In this document: piece by piece, positions 37,125 through 48,951 of the stretch
Layout of the letters: each line of letters opens with the position of its first letter
How positions within the stretch are numbered: position 1 is the stretch's first letter
Assembly (NCBI GenBank): GCA_036345935.2
Contig: JADWOT020000002.1
Location: forward strand, 15,532,913 to 15,596,912
Direction: 5' to 3'
DNA from: Taenia hydatigena
Lineage: Eukaryota; Platyhelminthes; Cestoda; Cyclophyllidea; Taeniidae
DNA: 64,000 nt
Notes under the pieces: model-generated
What the model saw: only the letters and a program-made list of their open reading frames with translations
Told to the model about the DNA's origin: nothing
Databases searched by the model: none
Program-made: the position numbers and the translations under genes

Positions 37125-37893
37125 CCAAAATGAGGGGCGTTGGAAGGTAAGTAACGGTCAAACCTACCGCACATCACTCACTGTCAACTAGTAAAGTTCA
37201 ATGCGCCTGTCTTCATAATGCCATCTTCTTGAATGCATTGCTGTGGCTATTTCATAATTTGATGCTGGCAGCATACTAGCTCGAACACTTCAAAATGGTG
37301 ATAAACTGAAATCCACTGTCGACGGTCTCTTTGTGATCGTCCAATTTACTTTATACAGAGTCGCCTTTCTCACTTTTTTCATGAAGTCGTTAAAAAGGTA
37401 AGGAAGAGTGGGGTGCAGCAACTCCCAGGTGGAAGAAATACTCTCACAAGGTAGGCTTGCAAAACCATTTAAATCCCTTTATAAAGCGAAGAGAAGGAGT
37501 CCACAGCATTGTTTCTTTTGGCATCGCACTCCGCACAAGATTTCACTCTGAGGTTGGCCCTTTGAATTCGTTAAAATGCTACCAACAATTGTCCACTACA
37601 TTGTGCAGAAGCTATTTTGTTACAAAGTAGAGAGCGTTTGTGTTGAAGGGATGGAAGGCAATTCAAGGCAGCCTCAAAGCAATGCTTTCTCCACCGTCAG
37701 TTCACAAGTAAGGCCTGTATCCGGAACACCGCAGACACTAGAGTGGTCCAATTTGGCGTCAAGATCAACTTCGAAAACCTCAAATTTATGCTTGATTCCT
37801 CCACATTGTGACTACGATCAGACGTTTCAAGCTTTCCTTCCGCTTCCAAACACTTTTATTCTACCCACTGACATTGTGGTCAGTTTGCATTAA
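37125..37893 (+). CDS. Candidate micro-exon gene
   Basis: Exons: 37125-37146 (22 nt, includes ATG at 37130), 37359-37397 (39 nt), 37429-37450 (22 nt) and 37609-37893 (ending TAA). Donors are GGAAG|GTAAGT, AAAAG|GTAAGG and CAAG|GTAGGC; acceptors are CTTCTCTCAG, TTTATACAG, ACTCCCAG and CATTGTGCAG. Phases match throughout (2, 2, 0). Introns are 212, 31 and 158 bp. The start reads MRGVG-R-VAFLTFFMKSLK, with a short hydrophobic patch, then a basic stretch WKKYSHKK and a Ser/Thr/Pro-rich end. Micro-exon genes built from very short exons are a known flatworm class for secreted, variable products, but a clear signal peptide is not evident here. The last exon may contain a further in-frame 27-nt segment with GT-AG ends. 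Confidence 0.4.
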
Positions 37894-37920
37894 TGTTCCT
37901 TGATGCTGAAGCAGGATGGC

Positions 37921-37942
37921 GATGATGATGATGATGATGATG
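37921..37942 (+). repeat. (GAT)n microsatellite
   Basis: Seven GAT units just past the stop codon of the micro-exon candidate gene, so probably in its 3' UTR if the gene is real. Confidence 0.8.
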
Positions 37943-38576
37943 ACAAAAAAGGCAATGCGTCAACCACCTGGCGATGCCATTTCGCGAAAATGGTTCCAAC
38001 TTGAATGATTAACTAGTCCTGGTCGAGTCCAAAGAAATATTTTCTGGCACACCTTCAAGCAAGTCTGCGTGCCGTCTTGGCCTTAGCAAGCGTGTCTGCA
38101 GTCCATTTTATACACTGTAGTGCATTTTTGTTAAACTTTTGGTTTCGATTACGGCCACTTAAGATGGTCATATCGGCTGTGTCGGGTGGGCTGGACTCTA
38201 AGTTCTCCCAGCAGCACCAATGCCTTTCTGTTTGTTAAATGCGAATATTCTGCCTTAGTATTATGCCACGCACACGTTACAGATGCTTAGATGCATAAAT
38301 CTTGTTTTTATGTGAAGAACCGATCGTAACTGACACAAAAACTAGTAGATACAATCCGTAGTGTTTTGAAGGCAAGGCAAACGAATGGGCATATTTTATC
38401 AGGCTGAATAGCAGAAGCAGATGCAATGACCTTGGTTTTTATTGTGGGTGAGTGGTCCCAATGCCAGCGATCCACCATCCAGCCTTAATCCCAGGTTTGC
38501 ATAACAACAGCGATGACCTGATCGATTAACGTGTGTGTGCCAACTTAGCTGTGGGCCAATGGTCACTGGACTTGGA

Positions 38577-38610
38577 TGTTTGTGTGTGCGTGTGTGTGTG
38601 TGCGTGCGTG
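38577..38610 (+). repeat. (TG)n/(CG) microsatellite
   Basis: Alternating purine-pyrimidine TG repeat with interspersed CG steps, about 100 bp beyond the poly(A) signal of the FN3 antigen gene. Long frames through it are artefacts. Confidence 0.85.
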
Positions 38611-38690
38611 AAACGGGTGAAGATGCAGTTAAGGACTTGAGGTCTGCATTCATCACTAATTTACATCAGGCAAAATCACTAACTGCTCAA

Positions 38691-38696
38691 TTTATT
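38691..38696 (-). terminator. Poly(A) signal AATAAA of the FN3 antigen gene
   Basis: TTTATT on the plus strand reads AATAAA on the minus strand, about 200 nt past the stop codon at 38893-38895, giving a short 3' UTR. Confidence 0.55.
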
Positions 38697-38892
38697 TGTC
38701 ACTTGACAATCGTTTGCAACAATCGCTCATGCTAATGAAGTTGTAAAAGCAAATAATTGCCAAACCGACCGTCCTGCGGAGTAATGAAGCCTGCAGTAGA
38801 AACAAACAGTGTATTTGGCAAACACAAGCATTGAGCTTCTATACTCGGAGAAGGTAGAGCTGTTGTTGAAGTTGACATGCTTTCGAGGAGAT

Positions 38893-40118
38893 TCATGCAA
38901 GCACCAAGGTCATGGAAGCTAGCAGAGCTGCAGTGACTAAAGCAGCACAGGTAGATCCACCAGTAGCGACGGTTTTGGATGTGGGGTCGAAACCTGTTGG
39001 AGTCGAAGTCAGGGCTCCAACCAATGAACTTTCCCCTTCAGACCAGAAATAACAAACTGTTAACAGGGTGCAATGTGGCATTTTGGGCTATCTCACGAAG
39101 TGAGCGTGACGTAAATGTCTGTAGCCGATTTTATGGCAGAGGATACTGTAAATTGAAGCAACAGAACCATTTTAGTGGTAGCAATAAATGGGTGCCATTG
39201 TAGGCTTGATTCGATTAGTCCTGGTTGCTTTCAAGCGATAGTTTTGCTTTTGCAAAAGAAGAATAAAGAACTCACATTCCTCCTCACTTGGTGTAGTCGT
39301 CCTAGCCCTATCACTGCAGACCCAATGCTCACGGTTATCCGAATCTCCCTCCTCAATGCATGCACAAACGTTGGCAGAAATGGTTTGATTTGGCTTCAAA
39401 TTCGGGATGGTGCAATTTTGCCAGGTGGTGAAGCAGGCACCGTTAATCGGAAGTTTGTCGACAATCCAAGCAACGCTATAGTTTGTGACTCGCACGCCGG
39501 GATTAGCTGGTGGTTTCCAACTCACGAGCACGTTGTAGGGATTGATCGCCGCAATTTCCACGTTCTGTGGAGCTCTAGGATCTGCACAAATGGAAACGCA
39601 GAGAGATGTCTGCATTAGTGTGGAGAGAGTGATATGATCTCACTTGCCCCAGTGTGCCCCACGTGCCCCCATATTAAGCTAGATGAAAGCAAAATGCTCA
39701 AGAATCTAAGCAAATGCGTGAAAGGTGGCAAGGAGTGATTAGGGGGGCCTGTGTCGATTACTTCAACTTACTGGTGGATCAGGTAAACCACCAGGAGGTG
39801 TGAGGCTATGCAAAGAAACAAAGGAGCCTACTCAGTGCCACCAAGCTGATTTGACTGTGATGTGATGTAGTGCAATCGATTGACAGTAAATAAGTCATTT
39901 CTAGCACTCTGCAGCTAGTTTTCTGTTGAGAATCACTTGCTATGCCTAACTAATATTCTAATTTATTACTAATTACCATGTTAACTCTCATTTGCTAAAT
40001 GCTTATATTTACGTACTGATGAAAGCAAAGCATGCGAAGGTACCTTACCTCCTTCCAGTGTGAAACCGCCATGAAGGAATGAAGTTGCCAACAATATGAA
40101 GCAGAGCAAAAGAGACAT
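38893..40118 (-). CDS. Secreted/anchored FN3-domain antigen, EG95/45W/TSOL18 type
   Basis: Three exons. Exon 1 40118-40049 encodes a signal peptide (MSLLLCFILLATSFLHGGFT). Exon 2 39581-39288 (or to 39276) encodes one fibronectin type III domain: DPRAPQNVEI, VLVSWKPPANPG, TNYSVAWIV, IPNLKPNQTISANVCA. Exon 3 39035-38893 encodes a Thr/Ser-rich linker and a hydrophobic tail (CAALVTAALLASMTLVLA), fitting a GPI or membrane anchor. Both introns are phase 1 (467 and 252 bp with the first donor). Two donors, CCAA|GTGAGG and GAAT|GTGAGT, are both phase-compatible, so the product is 168 or 172 residues. Three N-glycosylation sequons (NYS, NCT, NQT) and five FN3 cysteines are visible. This exon layout matches the host-protective oncosphere antigens of taeniids, involved in early larval invasion. 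A plus-strand frame over exon 2 is a shadow. Confidence 0.87.
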
Positions 40119-41595
40119 CTCTCCTCCAAAGGAAAACAGAACTTGTATCTGCAACTTACACACGTGTGACTGTGAGCATGCAGCGAAGGGATGTGAGCCA
40201 ATGGAAAGGCCTACTCTTGACCTACGGAGCAATTGGCGCACTCACACGCGCGCACACACACCGTGAAACCACACACAGCAGTGGGTCGTTTGATCGATCG
40301 TGATGGGCTTCTCTGGTTCAAATCGACTGTTGGCGTAAATTGAAGTCATGCTTTAAATCCTCATGGCAGTTTCTGCCTTTGCGTTGGCGTAAGCGGCGAT
40401 TTGCCCGCACTTGCAAAGGAATTCTCTCAAGCTTTGAGTTAGCAAAAGCAAATGGGGATGCGGTGATGAAATAATTCAGTGCAGATCTCCCAGCTGTGGT
40501 GTATGCAGGATTCGACGAAGAGGATTGACGTGTCTTACAGAAGTGGTTAGACTTCTTCCTTAAGGATACTCCCTCCCACTCCACATTCAGAAGTCCGCAT
40601 ATCCTTCATGGCATCTTCAAATCTTGCACATCTGCCAACTTGCCACTATGGACAATGTGGCGTCCATGACTGCCCTATTAAGCTCTCCTGTTTCATTTTG
40701 TGTAGTCAAGTGCATGACAGAATGTAGTAGTCATGATACAAAGAAAAGTAGGTAATAGCAACAAGTGGGCGTTGTATGAGGCACATTTCAAAAGTATCCG
40801 TGAATTTGATCGATTGATCTGCAGAATAACTTCCATGCACAGCGCCGCAGCCATCGCTACAACTCTCTCGTGGGTCAAGTATATTCACCAGTCCTCCAAA
40901 CCTCCAGTTAATTGCCTCCACCAACAAAGTTGGCAGTGAATTGCGTCAAGTGAAGGCATAGAAGTGACCAAATGGTAGGGCCTCCTCCTTTGCCATCAAG
41001 CATGGAGTTGGTGGATGTCATGACATGTGCACCGTGTGAGGGTCGACTGCCTTTACCTTCGCATTCCACAAAGTACCTCGATATGTGTAAGGCCAATGAG
41101 ATGCAAATCCATGTGTGCTTTTATTTTTACTAGCAGTGAGGTAGATTGCCGAATGCTACACTTCAATTCGCTAAGCACCGTGCATTCATCTACTCCCTTA
41201 AAACAACTTCGCCGACGTATAGAGTAGTGCGAATGAGAGGAAGGCACATCGTCTTGTAGTAACCCGATGCCTCGTTTTTCTATCTGCCAACCTACGCAAA
41301 TATTTCTGTGCTTAAAGACTAAGCCTTCGCCTCGAGGCGTTTCTTCGGCATCAGGCTAATTGCTACTTAGGCCTTTGCACATTAGTAAGCAGAATGCTCT
41401 TACCACATCGATGCACGGTGAGTGCACTGCATTCATCGAAGTCTCTTTTCCGATGGATTTACAATATGCGTGCTCGACGACAGAGCTAATAACCAACACC
41501 AAATAAAATCGCTCATCTCGAGTCCTTTAAGTGAGCAATTAGAGATTTCACCTGTTGAAGATCAGTGATGAATACAGTCCTCAAGCCACCAGCTA
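40119..41595. other. Upstream of the FN3 antigen gene; no firm gene
   Basis: A reverse CCAAT (ATTGG on the minus strand) lies near 40200 but no TATA box was seen. A GTAAGT site about 40 nt upstream of the ATG could mark a 5' UTR intron. An 88-codon minus frame (40318-40584) is basic and Ser-rich, without recognised domain. Opposing frames at 40706-40939 are ambiguous. Confidence 0.3.
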
Positions 41596-41599
41596 CATC

Positions 41600-42290
41600 T
41601 GCATCCAAGTTAAAATGGTAGAGAAATTAAAAGATAGAATGAAGTAGATGCCAAACTAATGGAGACTGTTTTGAAAGCATAGGGGTGAGTAGGTGAACGT
41701 GTGAGAAGCCAACGTGGACTTGTGGGTGTATGTGGGCTTAGTATAGGCGTGTGCACACAGACCATGCAATGTGTGCACGCAGTGTGGTGAAACAGCAATT
41801 GTTGCTTGGCATGCTTCTCTGCCTCTCTCCACATTGCCCAGAAGGCACGGAGATGGCACGGTGCACTGGAGTTTAGCAAAAAGAAAACCTGTCCTCAAGT
41901 AAACGGTGGCGTCCAAGAGGTGGTGGGGGAGAGGAATTTGAATGGTGAATGGGAGGAGTAGGTGCATGAATGGTTGGACGGTTAGTGGGTGGATGAATGA
42001 AAAGAGGGTACATTGATAAATAAAAGGATGTAAGCAAGTTATGTAGCCAAACGATGGCTGGATCGAGGATTATGGACTTAATGTATGCTGGAATTCAAGG
42101 CGAATATGAAGTGCTTAGTTTTGGAATGATGGATGAGTGTTTTGTAAATAATGTGATTCAGGCTTCATTTTCCAACTCGCTTGGCAGAAGTTAGCCATGC
42201 TGTGCTAATAGGTACGTGGGCGAAGAGGTCATGACCGATGGTGAAAGAAGATTGCTGTAGGTGGTAAGGACTGGAGGAAAATTACTGGAA
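41600..42290. repeat. Dispersed repeat C, rearranged copy
   Basis: 41600-41850 matches 36245-36480 directly, whereas 42130-42280 matches 36880-37000 in inverted orientation; the purine-rich piece between (41900-42120) looks like the inverted counterpart of the C/T-rich middle. This copy therefore carries an internal inversion relative to 36.2-37.0 kb. Confidence 0.55.
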
Positions 42291-42591
42291 AATTAATAAT
42301 TTGCAGAGCTCTTATCATAAGGTGCGATCTTCGCCTTCGCGATTACTAAACCAAGCCCACGCACGCCCACGAGTCCACGTTGGCTTCTAACATCTTTATC
42401 TACTCACCTCCATGCTTTCATAACACTCTCCATCATTGCTCATCTGCTTCATCCCATTTCATAATTTCTCTGAAAATAAGCAATTATCGGCTGGTCGGAA
42501 AACCACGAATTTGCTTAAGAGAATCGACAACACGTTTGCTTTCCTGTGACTATTAAGTGCTTGTTAAGTCTAGTGGTTTAACATGTAACCT

Positions 42592-42789
42592 TCACTTAAG
42601 CATTGACGTCAACGCGGATGCAAAGGCAATTAAAGTAGAATGATAAAGTAACTTACACGTATAGGAGCCATATAAAGAGGAAGTACAAACCTCAAATGGA
42701 TTTGGCTTTCTAGGACTTACCAACGTTATATAAAACATAAAACACAAAAATTTTGTGAAAAGCGAAAATATGTGTATTTGTTTTAGCAA
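42592..42789 (-). other. Minus frame with hydrophobic end, possible decayed antigen tail
   Basis: A 65-codon frame ends in YHSTLIAFASALTSMLK and stop, which superficially resembles the hydrophobic tail exon of the FN3 antigen gene. No acceptor, FN3 domain or signal exon was found nearby, so it may be chance. Confidence 0.15.
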
Positions 42790-43009
42790 AATGGATGATT
42801 AAAAACGGTCATTCCTCTGTTTGCATTAAGCAGTGGAACAATCGCCCGTTTCTAAACTTAGTAACAACCACACGCTATGCTCGGCGCATCTCAAAAATGC
42901 AAGCGCCTTACGCATTACATGTTCTTAAGTTTTCGCTACAATAAGTGGCAACATGAGTTATAGCGATGGAGAAATCAATGCATTCTGAAAATACAATGGA
43001 GTAAAGCTG

Positions 43010-44060
43010 ACAGTGTGCTGATTCAATAGTCGTCTTGGTGGAGTTGTAACGTCTAACCTCTCAACTGATTGCACCGCTTTGGCCTCCAAAGCAGAACTCC
43101 TCTTTGCAAAGCTTTCAAGACAACTTTCTGGGTTTCATGAATTACTTGCTTTGATTTTTGCTTATCTAAGGAAGTTTCTCTGTAAGGTACGCAGTCACTT
43201 ACGCATGTCTCGCCCATGCATTGAGGTTAGCAGCATTTGGACCGAATGACAAAATTTGCTACCATTACCTTTACAAAATGTTATTAAATTGAATCCGCTG
43301 GAGAGAAAGTGTGATGTGGAGTGCAGCCGTTTGAGAAAATGATAGCAAGGCAACTGTGACGATGGTAGTGTCCGATATCGTCTTTGCTACTTAAGCTTAA
43401 TAAGTAGCGAAGCAGTTCATCTTATCCTTCTCAACTTCATGCTACAAATGGCAGTGCTTTGCTAATTCTCGGTCACAACTGGTTTCGTATATACCACGGA
43501 AGTTAAAGACTTGATGAGCTGTAGCTCAAAGCATTTGCACCACCGAGGGCATCGCGTTGTTTTTGGTCATTATAGCTTTGCCATGGGCAATTCTGGAATA
43601 TCTAAGGTAGCAGGCATTTGTGAATTCTTCATTCGTCTGCATTGAGACCATGCTCTAAAATGAGATAAACAAGGGTTTATCAAACTTACTACTTCTTTTT
43701 ACTTATACGATCATCGTAATAGTTATGATAACCATACAAAATGTTGGGGTTTTTACAACTTCCATTAGGCAAAATATTGTGTCCTGATCTTCTAAGAAGC
43801 ACTATTTTGTCTTTCGATTGAAAAAAAAATTAGCTTGATGTGATTAGGTTAGATAGTTTTTTGTCATTAAACTAACATTTGAATAGAGAGCTATCTAAAT
43901 GCTTTGCACTGCCCATCATTCCTAATATGCTAACACGTACGAATCTAAGTGCGGATAATTCCGCAAAATGAAAATAGCTTTTTATGCACTAAAAGAGGTT
44001 CAAAGTTGGCCTAACATAGGCAGTGGTGCCTGAAAGCATCACTATGACTAATTCTAGAAG
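43010..44060 (+). repeat. Segmental duplication, copy 1
   Basis: Aligns along its length with 45180-46290. Landmarks: GACAGTG(T/C)GCTGAT, GCAAAGCTTTCAAGACAACT (43106 vs 45279), TGGACCGAATGACAAAATTTGC and CCATGGGCAAT (43581 vs 45807). The offset grows from 2173 to 2226 bp, so copy 2 has gained or copy 1 lost about 50 bp. Frames are not conserved between copies, arguing against a gene inside. Confidence 0.85.
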
Positions 44061-44220
44061 CCAACTCAAAGCTCTCTTCCCCCTACTGATTGTAGCCTTG
44101 TAGAAGGAGAGAAGCGATTGTGGTCTTGTTTAAACGGGTGTGGAAACCCTGAAGGTTCATTACAGACTAACCTGCCCTTGGGTTAAGCAAGGAAACTGTA
44201 TGAACCTTCTCCAACTCCGT

Positions 44221-44716
44221 CTACAAGTTGCAAAAGTGAATGCAAGGCTCGTGGGAACAGGCAGGATTAGGCGAAGGATGATCATCTAATCGTAGGGTGT
44301 AGCATGGTTGGCGGAGGGAGCACAGTAGGAAAACATTGGGTTCGACGTCTTTTGGGCATGCGGCGAATTGAGACCGTACCATCAGCCAGCTGGCATAAAA
44401 TGTCTTCATGCCTCAGAACATCTCAACCATAATGGGCGATCAAACTGCGCGCCTACACTGAACGTTTGTCCAACCATAACTCCATGTGGGAGTAGGCCAT
44501 GGCAAGTTCCTTCTATTACAGTTTCCTTGCATACTTCTCGACATTATGGCTCACTTTTTGGTGGCATAAAATAAGGTTTAGGATGAGGGTCCTCCCTCTC
44601 TCGTCAATGCCGAGGTGGGTTAAGATGCCACAACACTGAGTCAGGTCAGTATGAGTGATGATACCAGCGTTGCCTACAGCCAAGCGCAGACCTTGGAGAG
44701 AGTTAGCAAGGCACAA
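44221..44716 (-). other. Open minus frames between the duplicated segments
   Basis: Two minus frames, 44516-44716 and 44221-44409, could be linked by a CAAAAA|GTGAGC donor and a CCCAAAAG acceptor. The upper frame reads GILTHLGIDERGRTLILNL. No domain was identified; support is weak. Confidence 0.18.
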
Positions 44717-45179
44717 AGGCTTTCGTCACGCTGCGGCGTCAAAACAAAGCAAAGAGTCACAGTTGGCAGTTTGAAATCAATCCTTTTATGCCCATATCAT
44801 AGTTGAAGGAGATGAGGTTTACTAGAGTTGCCACCAGTTTAGCATTTTTTCACGTTGAGTTCCTTGTACTCAAGCTTCATGCTCTTTAGGCGGGGGGATA
44901 GACTTAGCATTGACACAAGTTTTAGCTTTCCGACAACTCGTTTACTTATGCGATGTCTCCTCTACCACATCTGTGTTTGCTAAACGCCTCTCACCCAAAC
45001 CAAATTGTGTGGTACACATTGCTTTAACCCTGGTATGTGGAGCGCACTGGTTTAGAATATAAGACACAAAAAATATTGATGGAAATATACTTTCCAATGT
45101 ATTCTGATAACCTATTAACCAACACTTAGTTTTATTCACTGTGTAATGCACAGTGAAAGGCAAACTTCTTGTGCACATG

Positions 45180-46290
45180 ATAAGGCAAGCTGACAGTGCG
45201 CTGATATAGTAGTCGTCTTAGAGGACGTGAAACGTCAAACTTCTTATTGCTTTGGCCATATAAGCGGAACTCTTCTTTGCAAAGCTTTCAAGACAACTTT
45301 CTGGGTTCCTGAGGTCTTTGCTTTGATTTTTGCTTGTCTAAGGAAGTTTTATTCTAAGGCGGGCTGTCACTTAAGCATGTTCCGCCCACGCATTGAAATT
45401 AACCGCATGTGGACCGAATGACAAAATTTGCTACCATTGAAACCCAAACAACCCTCTTTGCTGCCATTAACTTTGCGTAATACAATTAAAACGAATCCGC
45501 TGGAGAAAAAGTGTGATTTGGAGTGCAGCCGTATGAGAAAATAATAACAAGTCAAATGTGACGATGGTGGCATGCGATATCATCTTTGCTACTTAAGTTC
45601 AAAAAGTAGCCGTGCACATTTGATGGAGCGAACGATTGTGCCCATCTTATCCTTCTCAACTTCGTGCTACAAATGGTAGTGCTTTGATAATTCTCTGTGT
45701 CATGAATGGTTTCATACACGCCGATTAAGGTAAGGACTTGATGAGCTGCCGCTAAAGCATTCGTACCGCCGAGGGTATCGTCATGCTTTTGGTTGTTACG
45801 ACTTCGCCATGGGCAATGCTGGAATATCTAGGGTAGTAGACATTTATAAACTCCTCATTTGTCTGCATTGGAACCATGCTCTAGAATGAGGTAAACAAGA
45901 GTTTATTAAACTTGTCACTTTTGTGCTTCTAGGATAATCGTAATTACCATGATAATCATATAAAAATGTCAAGGGAATGACTACATCTACTAGGCAAAGT
46001 ATTGCATTCTGACCTCCTAAGAAGCCCTATTGTGTCAATTTTAAAAAATCAAAAGTAAGCTTTATGCAACTCGGTCACGTAGTTCTTTTGTCATTAAATT
46101 ATTAATTTAAAAGAGCGCTGTTAAAATGCTTTACACAACCCGTTATTTCAAATAAGCTGATACCTAAGACTCCAAATGACGGTTATTCCGCAAAATGCAA
46201 ATTGTTTTTATGCACTATCGTATTTTGCACCAGTGTTAGCTAAATCTCGCAGTTCATAATCACATCTCAGTGGTGGTCCCTTGGCTGAGT
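45180..46290 (+). repeat. Segmental duplication, copy 2
   Basis: Second copy of 43010-44060. The block just before it (45125-45185, GCACAGTGAAAGGCAAACTTC) also recurs at 49435-49485, showing that this family has at least three members in the window, plus the fragment at 6.58-6.72 kb. Confidence 0.85.
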
Positions 46291-47670
46291 AATTTCTCCG
46301 TAGTGATTCACAGTTGCACCTAGGATTCTAAAATCAGGATACAGCAGTGCATGGATCATGCAAACATAACAAAGTCGTGCTACTGAAGTAGAGCATGGAT
46401 GATGTTGCATGGAAATGGAGAGGAGATTGGGATTGTAAAATATGAAATGGGAAAGTAATGAGGTACAATCCGTTTTTCTCAGTGGTGAAAGCCACACCAT
46501 TGCAACTTTGTGGAGTCAGTTATTTATACAATTCCTTGATGTGCAAATAAATTTCTCGTGGGTGGAATCGGCGCTTCATTTTTAATGTCTACGTGCGTGT
46601 AAGGGTGCTAATACACCTACGCTGAAGGAATACGCCTAACGTCAGTCTTATAATGATGATATGTGAGAAGACCAAAGCATAATTTCACAGAACACGTACT
46701 ATGCACAGACTGATAACCTGCCGGCTGTCGGCTAGTGAGGGCAGGTGCTCCAGCGCGTGTAGATAAGTCTTCCTACACAGAATGATAATCTGCATTAAGA
46801 AATTGCATCAGCGAATGAGAATCGCAACACTGACCATAAGGGATATGCACGTCTACTTGAGTTTAACAGTAACGATTTCATGATCATTCACAGAGTTAAG
46901 ATGATTTTGGACTAAATGCTGGACTTTGGCTAATTGACTTGATCCCAAATTCCCATCCCTCCAAAGCCGGGTTCTCTATAGGCCTATTTCAATTCCTCCA
47001 ACTTATCTGGTCATCATCACTCCACATCCTACATCTTTCACTGTCTACCTCACTTCCTCTCCAAACACATTAAGTCTTCCTTTTCCCATGAATTGATGCT
47101 GATTCGATGTAAGCCATGGAATTCCCGTTTGTCCAGCAGCTGCAGTTTCCTTATGTTACTCTTCGTTGTCTTTATCACTGTCTGGTGTCGAAGGGAGCCT
47201 CTCTGATCGGTGGCTGTTTTGTTCTTCTCGAGGACTGGTTAAGCAGGACTGCAGCAGTTCTCCAACTTAGATCTGGAAATGAGTTTTGTGAGAAGCACGT
47301 AAAGGTCGAAGTGTTCTCTGACGTCAGTGGTAGAAGTAAAAGTTGGATTTTGCCTTGTTAAGCCATACAACGGGAGAGGATGAAGCTTTAATGCTGCGCT
47401 GGAAAGACGATAGTTTTAATAACGCTGCCGTTAGTGTGAATGGTAGGTAGCCACCAATCTCTTCAGCCTCAGTGCTCAATCGTTTGATTTACGTTGACAG
47501 ATTTGAAGAGACCAATTTTAGCCAGTATTGACTGCGTTATAGCCGATACAGAGTGAATATGGTTGGGTTAGAGTGGATTACACCTCCTTCTGCTCGAGGA
47601 CAAACAACATCCGTCTTATCTTGTGGTGCGTATTCCCTCACTGTTACTGTTATGGTTACTTCAATTTTTC
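46291..47670. other. No firm gene
   Basis: An 81-codon plus frame (47116-47361) and a 77-codon minus frame (46267-46500) are open but unrecognised. Confidence 0.3.
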
Positions 47671-48512
47671 TTAATAGGTCATTGGATCATTAACAAATCT
47701 TTTAGTTAACAAAGTTTGCAGAGATGTTTTCGGTGCGTTCGATAGTAAAATTTGCTCAATGGTCTTCAGTATGAAGTCTCGGTGATGTTGCACTCTGACA
47801 CCTCGAAACTGTTCGCAAGTAGTAGTAGGCCAAAGTATTGTAGGCGAGGGGATATGACTAAGGATCATGAAGAATGGCAGACCACCGGCATGCTCTTTGG
47901 ATCGTGACGCAGGGTAGACACACACACTGCATGATCTCAAAGCCTTGTGAGTTTGAACACGGAATAAACCACACGGCTGCTGTACATCAGAAGGTAAGTG
48001 CACATGTTACCCTCTTCTAGACCAAAAGAACTTGACAAAGTGCATGTGGATTGCACGTCTACCTACGGGAATATGATACATAGCTGTAGATTTCAGTCAC
48101 GAATCACTCATTCGCGACGCAGCGGGAGTGGAGAAGGAATAGATAAACACAAAAACTAATAATAACTGTTACAATACCACTGCCGTCAATCACAGAATGA
48201 TGCAGGTTTCGACAAGGTTCATGCACAATCCAACTAAATGGAGATTTTAATAAAAGCATTATTAGTTTGAGATGAGTGATGGTATGATTGACAAATAACT
48301 AGGCACAGTTTGAATAATTCTACTTTAATGCTGAAGACGAAGCGTTCGCCTTTAAGATCTATGGTACAAGCATCCAAGGCTTTATGAAGTCGCTCTCCTT
48401 TGCTGTTTAACAGTGCTTTTCCTATAAAGGATGCGATCTGAAGCCAACGAGAAGTAGTAAAACCCCTAAATACGAATCGAAGTGTTGTGGATCTCAGGTA
48501 AGTGGCAAACAA
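47671..48512 (-). CDS. Candidate terminal exons of an unrecognised gene
   Basis: Exon 48512-48324 follows TTTCGCGCAG and ends AAA|GTAGAA; the last exon 47979-47671 follows CTTCTGATGTACAG and ends TAA. Both sides of the 344-bp intron are phase 0. The joined frame gives 165 residues, starting LFATYLRSTTLRFVF and ending RFVNDPMTY, with a normal globular composition. No domain was recognised. A plus-strand donor-like CTCAG|GTAAGT at 48496 lies over the first exon, so the strand is not settled. Confidence 0.28.
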
Positions 48513-48951
48513 CTGCGCGAAATCCACATATTTCCCAAATTATTTTCTCCCTTCTATTTTGATTCTTTGGCAGAAGAAGTGGCAAACTTAAACTACATCA
48601 ATAAATGCCGTGTATTTAAAACCTCTTCCGGACAAGCAAAACGAAATTAAGGCGAAAAAAGAACCTGATATACTTGTGCTCTTTTCCATGGCATTATTTT
48701 TAAATTGCCACTTATCAACTATGTTTCGTTAAACGAATCCATTAACTCTACAAAAGTATAACTCTTCCAGGCCTTCGCTTTGAAGTAAGCCCGAAGAGGT
48801 AATAGCAAGAATGCGACCATTTGTTGTCCATCACAATGCAAGTAGTGGGGCACGCTAAACCTAACCTACAATCCATCATGTGACAACAATGTGCACCGAG
48901 TTACAAGCATTAGCTTACCTATAGGCTGTGTTCTTATTTCTTACTGTAAGG

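Noticed and set aside
39175..39618. A 147-codon plus frame over the FN3 exon, as long as the minus frame
   Set aside because: The minus strand encodes an FN3 domain with correct splice phases; the plus frame has no domain or splice support and is a shadow.
45227..45421. A plus frame with a Phe/Cys-rich start in duplication copy 2
   Set aside because: The aligned copy at 43.0 kb breaks this frame by indels, so it is not under coding constraint.
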